Positions 27,500 to 35,184 of a stretch of 50,711 bases of DNA are shown here, one piece after another. The notes beneath the pieces are model-generated. The model was not told the origin of the DNA. It saw only the letters and a program-made list of their open reading frames with translations, and searched no databases. Source of the stretch: Sulfurovum sp. Its GTDB lineage: Bacteria > Campylobacterota > Campylobacteria > Campylobacterales > Sulfurovaceae. The translations under genes and the position numbers were made by a program. Each line of letters begins with the position of its first letter. Positions within the stretch are counted from its first letter, which is position 1. Location of the stretch: contig DYMX01000007.1 in NCBI GenBank assembly GCA_020721345.1, positions 1 to 50,711 on the forward strand. Direction: 5' to 3'.

Positions 27500-28271
27500 A
27501 AAATATCATTCCATCTACCGGGGAGGAGGCGGTGGCAAAAGGTCTTTTTGGTATGCGTCCTGCTAGATAACTCATACGCCCTGCGATTACGGCGTGTTTC
27601 ATAGCAGTTGCCATCAAAATCGGATCTTTTGCCTGCGCTATTGCTGTGTTTGTCAAAACTCCATCGGCGCCTAGCTCCATAGCTACACTTGCATCACTTG
27701 CGCATCCGATGCCGGCATCTACAATGACAGGCACTTTTACTGCTTCGCGGATAAAATGTATATTGAATTTATTTTGGATGCCAAGCCCAGAGCCTATTGG
27801 CGAAGCTAAAGGCATCACGGCATGCGCGCCTGCATCTTCAAGTCTTTTTGCCATAATAGGATCATCACTGGTATAAGCCATGATAGTAAATCCATCCTTG
27901 CTTAAAACCTCACACGCTTTTATAGTTTCAATAACATCTGGGTATAGCGTTTTTGCAGTGTCGCCGATAACTTCAAGTTTAATGAGATCGATACCCGTCG
28001 CTTCTCTAGTTAGGCGAAACAGCGTAATAGCATCTTCAGCTGTTGTGCAGCCTGCCGAATTAGGCAAAAATTTGACATTTGTATCTTTGAAATATGTCAT
28101 TAGATTTTCTTCTGCTGGATTTGTGATATTTACCCTTCTAACAGCAACCGTGATAAGTTCGCTTCCGCTTGCAAGCGTCGCATCAAGAGTGGTTTGAAAA
28201 CTATCATATTTTCCGCTTCCTACGATTAGGCGGCTATTTAGTTCATATTTTCCTATTTTTAGTATATCCAT
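27498..28271 (-). CDS. thiG: thiazole synthase
   Basis: ThiG makes the thiazole phosphate of thiamine from deoxyxylulose 5-phosphate, dehydroglycine and ThiS thiocarboxylate. It has 257 residues with the TIM-barrel signatures [23 protein letters not shown] and the Schiff-base lysine in [21 protein letters not shown] binds phosphate near the end of the barrel. Its product needs ThiS, ThiF and ThiH, which are not in the window. It follows purN by 11 bases. Confidence 0.95.
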   Translation of the reverse strand: MDILKIGKYELNSRLIVGSGKYDSFQTTLDATLASGSELITVAVRRVNITNPAEENLMTYFKDTNVKFLPNSAGCTTAEDAITLFRLTREATGIDLIKLEVIGDTAKTLYPDVIETIKACEVLSKDGFTIMAYTSDDPIMAKRLEDAGAHAVMPLASPIGSGLGIQNKFNIHFIREAVKVPVIVDAGIGCASDASVAMELGADGVLTNTAIAQAKDPILMATAMKHAVIAGRMSYLAGRIPKRPFATASSPVDGMIF

Positions 28272-28282
28272 AATTTCTCCAT

Positions 28283-28831
28283 TTAACTCAAAGCTACCAA
28301 AATGGCATCCAAGAGAGCTTTTTTTTCTTGTTTTTTTATCTCTTCATAATACTCACCAAAACTTAAACCATCTTTAGAAATACTCTTTTGCAAGATTATC
28401 TCTCCGCCGTCAAGCTCATCATTTACATAATGCACACTCACTCCGCCCTCAAGAAACTCATCATGAAAGCTTTTTGCTATCGCATTTGTCCCTTTATGGC
28501 GCGGGAGTAAAGATGGATGCAGGTTTATAGCTTTGATATTTTTTGTAAAAACAGCGGTCAAGATCCTCATAAATCCGGCTAATACTACCAGATCAACATC
28601 TGCCTTTTTTATAGTTTGCGCTAAAACCTCATCAAACTCTTCTCGTGTTTGAAATATAGAAGAGTCAATAATCTCCAAATTAATACTATTGGCTTTAGCT
28701 ATATCTATGCCTTTTGCATTTGGATTGTTACAAATAGCTTGCTTTATGCACACTTTGTCTTTATCAAGATTTTTTATAAGATACTCAAAATTTGTACCGT
28801 CGCCGCTAAAAAGAACTGCTATGTTTTTCAT
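28283..28831 (-). CDS. purN: phosphoribosylglycinamide formyltransferase (folate-dependent)
   Basis: PurN adds a formyl group from 10-formyl-tetrahydrofolate to GAR in purine synthesis. It has 182 residues from the ATG at 28831. The GAR-binding loop is [12 protein letters not shown], and the catalytic set is the N and H of [13 protein letters not shown] with the aspartate of [12 protein letters not shown]. An in-frame start 21 residues earlier would lie upstream of the predicted TACAAT -10 box, so I prefer the shorter start. A second, unrelated GAR enzyme (purT) lies 2.2 kb away. Confidence 0.93.
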   Translation of the reverse strand: MKNIAVLFSGDGTNFEYLIKNLDKDKVCIKQAICNNPNAKGIDIAKANSINLEIIDSSIFQTREEFDEVLAQTIKKADVDLVVLAGFMRILTAVFTKNIKAINLHPSLLPRHKGTNAIAKSFHDEFLEGGVSVHYVNDELDGGEIILQKSISKDGLSFGEYYEEIKKQEKKALLDAILVALS

Positions 28832-28837
28832 ACGCGA

Positions 28838-28843
28838 ATTGTA
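28838..28843 (-). promoter_or_regulatory. -10 box for purN-thiG with a possible leaderless start
   Basis: TACAAT on the minus strand is separated from the purN ATG by only six bases, so transcription would begin at or next to the A of ATG. No ribosome-binding site is visible between them. This fits a leaderless messenger. Confidence 0.45.
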
Positions 28844-28865
28844 GCAAAAATTTATAAATAAATAT

Positions 28866-28945
28866 GTCGTCGTATGCCTCCTTGGAAGCAGCACGGATTC
28901 AAGCGAAGTCGCAGAAGTAGTGCGTCGCGATTTGCTTACGATGAC
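28866..28945. repeat. foldable intergenic repeat between purN and nnr
   Basis: The outer arms GTCGTCGTATGC (28866-28877) and GCTTACGATGAC (28934-28945) are inverted copies matching at 10 of 12 places. The inside is GC-richer than the surroundings. It fills most of the purN-nnr spacer and probably belongs to the same class of REP-like elements as the other spacers. Confidence 0.5.
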
Positions 28946-28976
28946 GATTTTCTTTTGTTACTTTTTATGACAAAAA

Positions 28977-30389
28977 TTAAATAATGAAATCCTCCAACTT
29001 TCCTACCTCGTCTATCAGATCAGTCGGTAGCATAGCATAACTTGAGCCACGAAAGTTTTGAGAAGCTATAGCAAGAGCGAGCGATCCGTTTATAGCGGCA
29101 TCGAGCGCTTCATATCCTTGTGCTAGAAGCGAGGCTATGAGTCCGCTAAGCACATCCCCGCTTCCTCCCTTGCTGAGCCTTGACGAGCCGAGAGGATTTA
29201 TATATATTTCATCTTTATAAGAGATGATAGTATTTGCGCCTTTTAGCAAAAGTACTACATTTGGAAATTTCAAGCTAAATTTTTTGACATATTCAAATCT
29301 ATTTTCTTGAAGCTCGTCTATAGTTATATTTTCACCGCTTAATATTCTCCACATAGATATAAACTCTTTTGGATGTGGGGTTACAACAATTTTTCTTGCC
29401 TGAGACAGTATGCTCGAAAGTTTCTTAGAATACAAAGCATCGGCGTCCATTACTATTGGAAGCAAATTTGATACTACATGTTTATCTAAAAAACTCTCTT
29501 CGAAAAAAGTACCAAGTCCCATGCCTACTGCAATTGCAGTTGTATTTATAGGTAACGAGGTACTTTGCATGAGATAATATGGAGTATATACTTTGTCTTG
29601 TATCACAAGGGTTGCCAACCCTACTCCAAATCTCATAGATGCTTTTGCAGATATCACGGCGGCGCCTTCTTTTTCCCCACACAGCAAGGCAACATGTCCA
29701 AATGTTCCTTTATGGGTACTTTGCGCTTTTCGTGACGGTAGCACCATATCGCTCTCTTCTAGAACACATATTGTCGTTTCACCATCATAGAGCTTTCGGC
29801 TAACGCCAAGAGTAACAACTATGATTGTTCCTATAAAGTCCTTAACACCATCCAAAAAGTAACTTTTTTTAAGAGCTCCCATAGCAAATGTTATATCGAC
29901 CTTAAAGACTACATTTTGAATATTGCCTTTTGTATCAATTCCTGTTGGTATATCACAAGCTATTTTTACACCACTAAGGCTATTTAGTCTATTTACAAGA
30001 GCTATGGTATTGGCATCAAATTCTCTTTTTAATCCGGATCCAAATACGGCATCAACTATCACATCGGCATCTTGAAGCTCTTTTACAACTTCGATCCCAA
30101 CAGTCTCTGCTCTTTTAAGCTGCAACTTTGCCATATCAGATACTGGTTCGCTATGCAAATATAGCCTCACATCATAATCGCCGGCAAGCAATCGTGCCAA
30201 CGCTATGCCGTCTGCACCGTTATTGCCACTTCCTGATGCTATCAAGATAGAGCTGCTTAGAGGGAAGTTACTCCTGATATAACTCTCCATTCCCATAGCG
30301 GCATGCTCCATAAGTATATCTTCATTCAAGCCATACTCATCATAACATCGTTTATCCAAACTTGCGCATTCATAAAATACTTTTTGCAT
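28977..30389 (-). CDS. nnr: bifunctional NAD(P)HX epimerase / dehydratase
   Basis: This repairs hydrated NADH and NADPH. The 470-residue fusion has an N-terminal epimerase domain (residues about 1-210; GSGNNGADGIALARLL binds the nucleotide, DAVFGSGL and DIPTGID follow) and a C-terminal ADP-dependent dehydratase of ribokinase fold (about 220-470; HKGTFGHVALLCG, VVTPHPKEF and the catalytic GGSGDVLSGLIASLLAQG). A ribosome-binding site AAAGG and TATAAT at 30420 support the ATG. Confidence 0.94.
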   Translation of the reverse strand: MQKVFYECASLDKRCYDEYGLNEDILMEHAAMGMESYIRSNFPLSSSILIASGSGNNGADGIALARLLAGDYDVRLYLHSEPVSDMAKLQLKRAETVGIEVVKELQDADVIVDAVFGSGLKREFDANTIALVNRLNSLSGVKIACDIPTGIDTKGNIQNVVFKVDITFAMGALKKSYFLDGVKDFIGTIIVVTLGVSRKLYDGETTICVLEESDMVLPSRKAQSTHKGTFGHVALLCGEKEGAAVISAKASMRFGVGLATLVIQDKVYTPYYLMQSTSLPINTTAIAVGMGLGTFFEESFLDKHVVSNLLPIVMDADALYSKKLSSILSQARKIVVTPHPKEFISMWRILSGENITIDELQENRFEYVKKFSLKFPNVVLLLKGANTIISYKDEIYINPLGSSRLSKGGSGDVLSGLIASLLAQGYEALDAAINGSLALAIASQNFRGSSYAMLPTDLIDEVGKLEDFII

Positions 30390-30419
30390 TATACTTACCT
30401 TTAAGTAGGTCTATAAGGA

Positions 30420-30425
30420 ATTATA
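30420..30425 (-). promoter_or_regulatory. -10 box for nnr
   Basis: TATAAT on the minus strand lies 30 bases before the nnr ATG, in the 249-base spacer to rpsU. Confidence 0.5.
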
Positions 30426-30505
30426 GCAGATTTACTATCCTCTTGATGATAAATGACAATAAACTAACTCTAAACTTATTTTGGTACAATCCAAAAATTA
30501 TTACT

Positions 30506-30573
30506 GTCTCTGCGAGTAACGAAGCAGTCTATATATTATAGATTGTCACGGCGACAAGTCGCCTCGCAATGAC
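30506..30573. repeat. intergenic three-way-junction repeat, copy C
   Basis: The outer arms are GTCTCTGCGA (30506-30515) and TCGCAATGAC (30564-30573). Inside lie GCAGTCTAT facing ATAGATTGT (one helix with G-U pairs) and the perfect hairpin GGCGAC-AA-GTCGCC, which ends exactly at the 3' arm. It lies 65 bases upstream of rpsU. Confidence 0.7.
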
Positions 30574-30638
30574 AAATTGCACAAGAAGCTTTGCTTTGAA
30601 ACAAGAAGAAAATTATAAAAGAAGGGGGGTGATTTTTT

Positions 30639-30851
30639 ATGCCAGGAATAGTTGTAAACTCAAGAGATTCTTTTGATGACGCTTACAGAAAATTCAAAAG
30701 ACAATGTGACCGTAACCTAATCGTTACTGAAGCAAGAGCTAGACAGTATCATGAAACTGAAACTGAAAAAAGAAAAAAAGAGAAGATCGCTACAAGAAAG
30801 AAAATTCTTAAAAAGATATATACTCTTAGAAGATACGAGTCAAGACTCTAA
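30639..30851 (+). CDS. rpsU: 30S ribosomal protein S21
   Basis: S21 is the small basic protein near the mRNA exit platform of the small subunit that helps initiation. It has 70 residues, starting [20 protein letters not shown] after the Met, with the arginine/lysine-rich C-terminal helix intact. The ribosome-binding site AAGGGGGG is unusually G-rich and strong. It is a single gene with a repeat element on each side. Confidence 0.96.
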   Translation: MPGIVVNSRDSFDDAYRKFKRQCDRNLIVTEARARQYHETETEKRKKEKIATRKKILKKIYTLRRYESRL

Positions 30852-30852
30852 T

Positions 30853-30943
30853 ATTGTTTTAACAATACGGCATATGGGCAAAGCCCATCTTGCCTACGCT
30901 AACGCTATGTTCACTTCAGCAGTGGGCTCTCGCATCTAGATGC
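30853..30943 (+). repeat. run of inverted repeats after rpsU
   Basis: Starting 2 bases after the rpsU stop: ATTGTT-TT-AACAAT (30853-30866), ATGGGC-AAA-GCCCAT (30874-30888), then TGGGCT (30921-30926), which can pair with AGCCCA in competition with the second hairpin, and the palindrome GCATCTAGATGC (30932-30943). No T run follows the second hairpin, so an intrinsic terminator is not obvious. It may be another REP-like element. Confidence 0.5.
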
Positions 30944-31032
30944 TCTTAAATATATATTTCTTACGCCAATTCAAACTATAAACTAATACAACTTTTGCTA
31001 AAATCTTAACATAAAATCTAAAGTGAGAAAAT

Positions 31033-32196
31033 ATGCAATTTACCACACCATTACAATCAAATTCTATCAAAATAATGTTACTTGGAAGCGGCGAACTTGG
31101 CAAAGAAGTTGCCATAGAAGCGCAAAGACTCGGAGTTGAAGTAGTAGCAATTGACAAGTATGAAAATGCTCCTGCTCACTTGGTAGCAAATAGAAGTTAT
31201 GCGGTTGATATGAAAAACAAAGATGCGCTTCTTGAAATAATCGAAAAAGAAAAACCAACTTACATATTGCCTGAGGTTGAAGCTATCAGTATTGAGGCTC
31301 TTTTTGAAGCTGAAAAACTAGGTTTTCATGTTATACCAAATGCTGAGGCTGTAAACAAAACTATGAATAGAAAAAATATAAGAGTATATGCCGGTGAAAC
31401 TTTGAAGCTAAAAACAAGCAAATACGAGTTTGTAACAACACTGGAAGGCTTGAGAGAGGCTGGAGAGCGACTTGGGTTTCCATGTGTTATCAAGCCTGTT
31501 ATGAGCAGTTCAGGTCACGGTCAAAGTATAGCCAAAACGGCTGATGACATTGAGCGTTCATGGGAGATAGCAAAAGAGGCAAGAGGTGATGCAAGTGAAC
31601 TGATCGTCGAAGAGTTCATAAAGTTTGACTACGAGATCACACTGCTAACTGCCAGAACAGAAAATGAAACCGTATTTTGCGAGCCGATAGGTCATGTACA
31701 AAAAGACGGCGACTATATACTATCTTGGCAGCCTATGGCAATGAGTGATATAGCGCTTGCAAAAGCCAAGACAATCGCCAAAGCCGTCACAGATGGACTA
31801 GGTGGGCGAGGAATATTTGGCGTTGAGTTTTTTGTTCTTGGAGATGAAGTATATTTTTCAGAATTATCTCCTCGTCCACATGATACAGGTATGGTTACGC
31901 TCATCACCCAATCACAAAGTGAGTTTGCGCTTCATGTGCGAGCTGTACTTGGATTACCTTTGGATTTTACATTTTACGGAAGTGGTGCAAGCGGGGCATA
32001 TAAAGCCAAAAAAGAAAGTCTACATCCAGTGATCGATGTTCCAAATGATGCATTTAGTAAGGATAGCTTCGTGAGAGTTTTTGGCAAGCCGGAATCACAT
32101 ATTGGGAGAAGAATGGCAGTGTCTCTTGTATTTGGAGAGGTTGAGTATGCGAAAGTAAAAGCTTTAGAAATTGCTGGGAAAATTTCAGACATTTAA
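31033..32196 (+). CDS. purT: formate-dependent phosphoribosylglycinamide formyltransferase
   Basis: PurT is an ATP-grasp enzyme that makes formyl-GAR from formate and ATP, bypassing folate. It has 387 residues. The N-terminal segment [21 protein letters not shown] binds GAR; ATP-grasp features include [30 protein letters not shown] and the metal-binding [20 protein letters not shown] near residue 280. It is a single gene with AAAGTGAG as ribosome-binding site. Confidence 0.95.
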   Translation: MQFTTPLQSNSIKIMLLGSGELGKEVAIEAQRLGVEVVAIDKYENAPAHLVANRSYAVDMKNKDALLEIIEKEKPTYILPEVEAISIEALFEAEKLGFHVIPNAEAVNKTMNRKNIRVYAGETLKLKTSKYEFVTTLEGLREAGERLGFPCVIKPVMSSSGHGQSIAKTADDIERSWEIAKEARGDASELIVEEFIKFDYEITLLTARTENETVFCEPIGHVQKDGDYILSWQPMAMSDIALAKAKTIAKAVTDGLGGRGIFGVEFFVLGDEVYFSELSPRPHDTGMVTLITQSQSEFALHVRAVLGLPLDFTFYGSGASGAYKAKKESLHPVIDVPNDAFSKDSFVRVFGKPESHIGRRMAVSLVFGEVEYAKVKALEIAGKISDI

Positions 32197-32231
32197 AAAT
32201 AGTGTCATCCGAGCATCCTTAAAAGCAGTCA

Positions 32232-32262
32232 ATATTTCATTTAGCGGCGAGCAATGAAATAT
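32232..32262. repeat. 10-base-pair hairpin between purT and sdhA
   Basis: ATATTTCATT (32232-32241) pairs perfectly with AATGAAATAT (32253-32262) around an 11-base loop. It lies 25 bases before the TTG start of the sdhA-like gene. There is no T run on the plus strand, so it may be a leader structure or a repeat remnant and not a terminator of purT. Confidence 0.5.
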
Positions 32263-32287
32263 GCAAAAAAATTAATAAGGGAAAAGA

Positions 32288-33889
32288 TTGATAACGGATG
32301 TTTTGATAATCGGAAGTGGTGGAGCGGGATTAAGTGCAGCATTAAGAGCCAAAGAACTTGGATGCAGTGTGATAATTGCAACCAAAACGCTGCCGACAAA
32401 TGCAAATACCTGCATGGCTCAAGGCGGATTTAATGCTTCAAAGGGCAGTGATGTACAAGCTCATATAGAAGATACATTAAAAGCTTCAAGAGGTATAGGC
32501 TCGGAGACTATGATAAAAACGATGTGCGAAAAATCTAGCGCTGCACTTGACTGGCTGTTGTCGCTTGGAGTGCCATTTAGTCTTGACGATAATGGAAACT
32601 TCGCAAATAGATTTATGGGTGGCGGGGCAAACAAGCGTACATATTATGCTGAGGATTACACGGGGCTAAAGATACTACAAACTTTGCACGATGAGTGTTT
32701 AAAAAATGACATCTTGTTTAAAGCAAATCACTATCTACTTAATCTCATCGTTGACGAGGAGGGTAAAGAGGTCAACGGGGCAACTTTTTTGGATACCGTG
32801 ATGGGTGAAGTAGTAGAGATAAGAGCCAAAAGTGTCATTATCGCAACCGGTGGGTATAGCGGTGTATACCATGGATTTACAACAAACGGTTTTGGAAGCA
32901 GTGGTGATGGAATTGCTGCTGTCATAAGGGCTGGAGGAGTAGCAAGCGATCTAGAATTTGTGCAGTTTCATCCAACTGCTCTTAAAAAATCTTCTATCCT
33001 TATCAGCGAGGCAGCAAGAGGAGAAGGTGGATATTTAGTTAACAGTCTTGGGAAACGATTTGTGGATGAGCTGCTCTCAAGAGACGAGGTAAGTCGCGCT
33101 GTAGTAAAAGAAATAAATGAAGGCAGAGAGGTGTTCTTAGATGTTAGGCATCTTGGGGGCAAGAAGCTCGCTCATCTACTCCCACAAGAGATAAAACTTT
33201 GCAAGATACATGAAAATCTCGATATGGCAAACGACCTTATTCCTATCAAAAGTGCAGTACATTATACCATGGGTGGCATCGAAGTGGATCAAAAGCTTCA
33301 AGCAAGCGGGATTAAAGGGTGTTTTGCCGTGGGAGAGTGCAGCAATGCCCATATCCATGGAGCAAATCGCCTTGGCGGAAATTCACTACTTGAGATTATC
33401 TCTATGGGACTTATTGCAGGAGAAAATGCAACAGAATATAAATCAAAAAGCCAGCTTAAAGAAAACAGCCAATTAAGTAAAGATAGAGCTTTCATAAATG
33501 ATGTCTACAATACTTTTACAAATCAGATAAATTTCTATGAAAAAAGAGAGTTTTTGGGAAAAATCCTTTATCACAACGCCAGCGTTATCAGAAACGATAT
33601 GGGATTAAAAGGGGTTCTTGTAGCACTTCGACAAATGCAAAAAGAGTTTACATTTATGGGCATAAGCGATAAAAGTTTGGAGCACAATACAAACTTGATT
33701 GAATTTATAGAGTTTGGCAATACTCTTGAAGTTGCAGAAATGCTGCTAGTTGGAGCATTGCATAGAAATGAGAGCAGAGGCGCTCACTTTAGGGAAGATT
33801 TTAAAGAAACCAACGATACATTTAAAGCCCATAGTATCTTCTGGAAAGAGGACGGTGTGCTTTGCGCAGAGTTCAAGGATATCAAATGA
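32288..33889 (+). CDS. sdhA: fumarate reductase/succinate dehydrogenase-type flavoprotein subunit
   Basis: This is a 533-residue FAD protein of the SdhA/FrdA/NadB superfamily. The FAD-binding start is DVLIIGSGGAGLSAALRA. Substrate residues match SdhA/FrdA: HPTAL, RGEGG…, SRDEVSRAV, HYTMGG and GANRLGGNSLLE. The position of the histidine that binds FAD covalently is an asparagine here (N40 in NANTCMAQGG), so FAD should be non-covalent. No Tat or Sec signal is present, so it is cytoplasmic. The start is TTG with AAGGGA upstream. The FeS gene follows with an ATGA overlap. L-aspartate oxidase is the alternative, but the FeS partner argues against it. Confidence 0.85.
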   Translation: MITDVLIIGSGGAGLSAALRAKELGCSVIIATKTLPTNANTCMAQGGFNASKGSDVQAHIEDTLKASRGIGSETMIKTMCEKSSAALDWLLSLGVPFSLDDNGNFANRFMGGGANKRTYYAEDYTGLKILQTLHDECLKNDILFKANHYLLNLIVDEEGKEVNGATFLDTVMGEVVEIRAKSVIIATGGYSGVYHGFTTNGFGSSGDGIAAVIRAGGVASDLEFVQFHPTALKKSSILISEAARGEGGYLVNSLGKRFVDELLSRDEVSRAVVKEINEGREVFLDVRHLGGKKLAHLLPQEIKLCKIHENLDMANDLIPIKSAVHYTMGGIEVDQKLQASGIKGCFAVGECSNAHIHGANRLGGNSLLEIISMGLIAGENATEYKSKSQLKENSQLSKDRAFINDVYNTFTNQINFYEKREFLGKILYHNASVIRNDMGLKGVLVALRQMQKEFTFMGISDKSLEHNTNLIEFIEFGNTLEVAEMLLVGALHRNESRGAHFREDFKETNDTFKAHSIFWKEDGVLCAEFKDIK

Positions 33890-34581
33890 ATATAACAATT
33901 AGAAGATTTGATAAAAGAAAAGAGCCTCAAAGCATAGAGATGAGTTATCCCCTTTTTGAAGGAGTTACGCTTTTAGAAAATTTGATAAAAATAAAAACCA
34001 CCACAGACCCGTCTTTATCTTTTAATGGAGTGTGTCGCTCTGGAGTATGCGGAAGCTGTGCCGTATCTGTAAACGGAAAAGCAAAACTTGCATGCAGCTA
34101 TAAACCAAGTGACGGTGATGTGATAGAGCCTTTAGCCTACCATGAAGTAGAGAGGGATTTGATAGTTGACAAAACCAAAGCTCATAAAACGCTAAAAACT
34201 TCATATGCACATTTGTCCAGCATTGCCATACTCGAAAATTCTTCCAAAGTTACTGTCCAGAGTGATTGCATATTGTGTGATAGTTGCTACTCGGCTTGTC
34301 CTGTGATGGCAGTAAATAGTGACTTTTTAGGACCTTTTGCACTAACGAAAGTTTATCGCTACACACTCCAGTCAAATGAAAATAAAAAAGCAATAGATGC
34401 CATTCAAACGAGCGGAGTTTGGGACTGTACACTTTGCGGTGAATGCACACTTGCTTGTCCGCAAGGCATTGATCCTAAAATGGATATAATGAACTTAAGA
34501 AGCATAAGTGTACAAAATGGACATAGTGATCCAAATTTTGCAAATATGAGTTTTGGAGATTTTGGGTTTAATAATTTTTAA
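33886..34581 (+). CDS. sdhB: fumarate reductase/succinate dehydrogenase-type iron-sulfur subunit
   Basis: This is a 231-residue SdhB-like electron-transfer protein. Cysteines C50, C55, C58 and C70 form the [2Fe-2S] site of the N-terminal ferredoxin domain. C128, C131, C134 and C138 and C181, C184, C187 and C191 form two CxxCxxCxxxCP motifs. Ordinary SdhB proteins lack the second cysteine of the last motif and carry a [3Fe-4S] cluster; here four ligands suggest a second [4Fe-4S], as in type E (SdhE-linked) complexes. No SdhC/D or SdhE gene follows. The start is the ATG at 33886 inside the sdhA stop overlap, with AAGGAT upstream. Confidence 0.85.
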   Translation: MNITIRRFDKRKEPQSIEMSYPLFEGVTLLENLIKIKTTTDPSLSFNGVCRSGVCGSCAVSVNGKAKLACSYKPSDGDVIEPLAYHEVERDLIVDKTKAHKTLKTSYAHLSSIAILENSSKVTVQSDCILCDSCYSACPVMAVNSDFLGPFALTKVYRYTLQSNENKKAIDAIQTSGVWDCTLCGECTLACPQGIDPKMDIMNLRSISVQNGHSDPNFANMSFGDFGFNNF

Positions 34582-35084
34582 ACCGATTTATCTTCAAAAT
34601 TAATGAGTTTTTTTACCATATTTATGGGAGAAAAGAAAATAACCTCAAATACTTTGTTCATATAAGTAATATCACTATCAATAATATCAAACATTTTAAA
34701 ACTAAAAACTGTTGTTTGCGGCTCACTGTTTAATACTACCTCAAAAGTAAGCGGTGATAGAGATCTGAGCATATTGTGGATATTTTTATAATTTTTGTTA
34801 TCACTATGCGGCATCAGATTTTGACTCTCATCGTTTCTGGCATTCATCTGAATACTCAAAAGCATAAGATTGTTTTTATGGACATTTTTATTCCACTTGA
34901 TATATCCGCCTACAAATCTAAGTATCGGATCTTTTGATACCAATGGATGAGGCGAAGATCTGCGAATACTTTCTAATATTTTCAAAAAAGCATTTTTACC
35001 GCCAACGACATTGGCAAAAACAAGAAGCTCATCTCTTAGGGCAATTCTATCGTTTTCATCTATTTTTTCTAAAAAATGCGCCAT
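34578..35084 (-). CDS. hypothetical protein, unrecognised family
   Basis: I do not recognise this 168-residue protein. It is soluble, with no signal peptide or membrane segment and mixed charge. The N-terminal 60 residues look helical (FLEKIDENDRIALRDELLVF), and the middle has a strand-like stretch with FVGGYIKWN. The gene looks real: an AAAGG ribosome-binding site, a TATAAT box 26 bases before the ATG, and residue composition like its neighbours. It converges on sdhB with a 4-base overlap of stop codons, so the two transcripts must share their ends. Confidence 0.7.
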   Translation of the reverse strand: MAHFLEKIDENDRIALRDELLVFANVVGGKNAFLKILESIRRSSPHPLVSKDPILRFVGGYIKWNKNVHKNNLMLLSIQMNARNDESQNLMPHSDNKNYKNIHNMLRSLSPLTFEVVLNSEPQTTVFSFKMFDIIDSDITYMNKVFEVIFFSPINMVKKLINFEDKSV

Positions 35085-35110
35085 TTTGTCAACCTTTATC
35101 TAATTGTGAA

Positions 35111-35116
35111 ATTATA
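35111..35116 (-). promoter_or_regulatory. -10 box for the hypothetical gene at 34578-35084
   Basis: TATAAT on the minus strand lies 26 bases before the ATG, with AAAGG between them. Confidence 0.5.
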
Positions 35117-35184
35117 GCCTTGTTGGCTTCAAGTAAGTTATTTCGGTAAAATATGATTAAAAGCTATCGTAAAAATGGATAAAA

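Noticed and set aside
28832-28894. 21-residue N-terminal extension of purN
   Set aside because: It would begin upstream of the predicted promoter, reaches into the repeat element, and PurN proteins normally begin with the nucleotide-loop segment.
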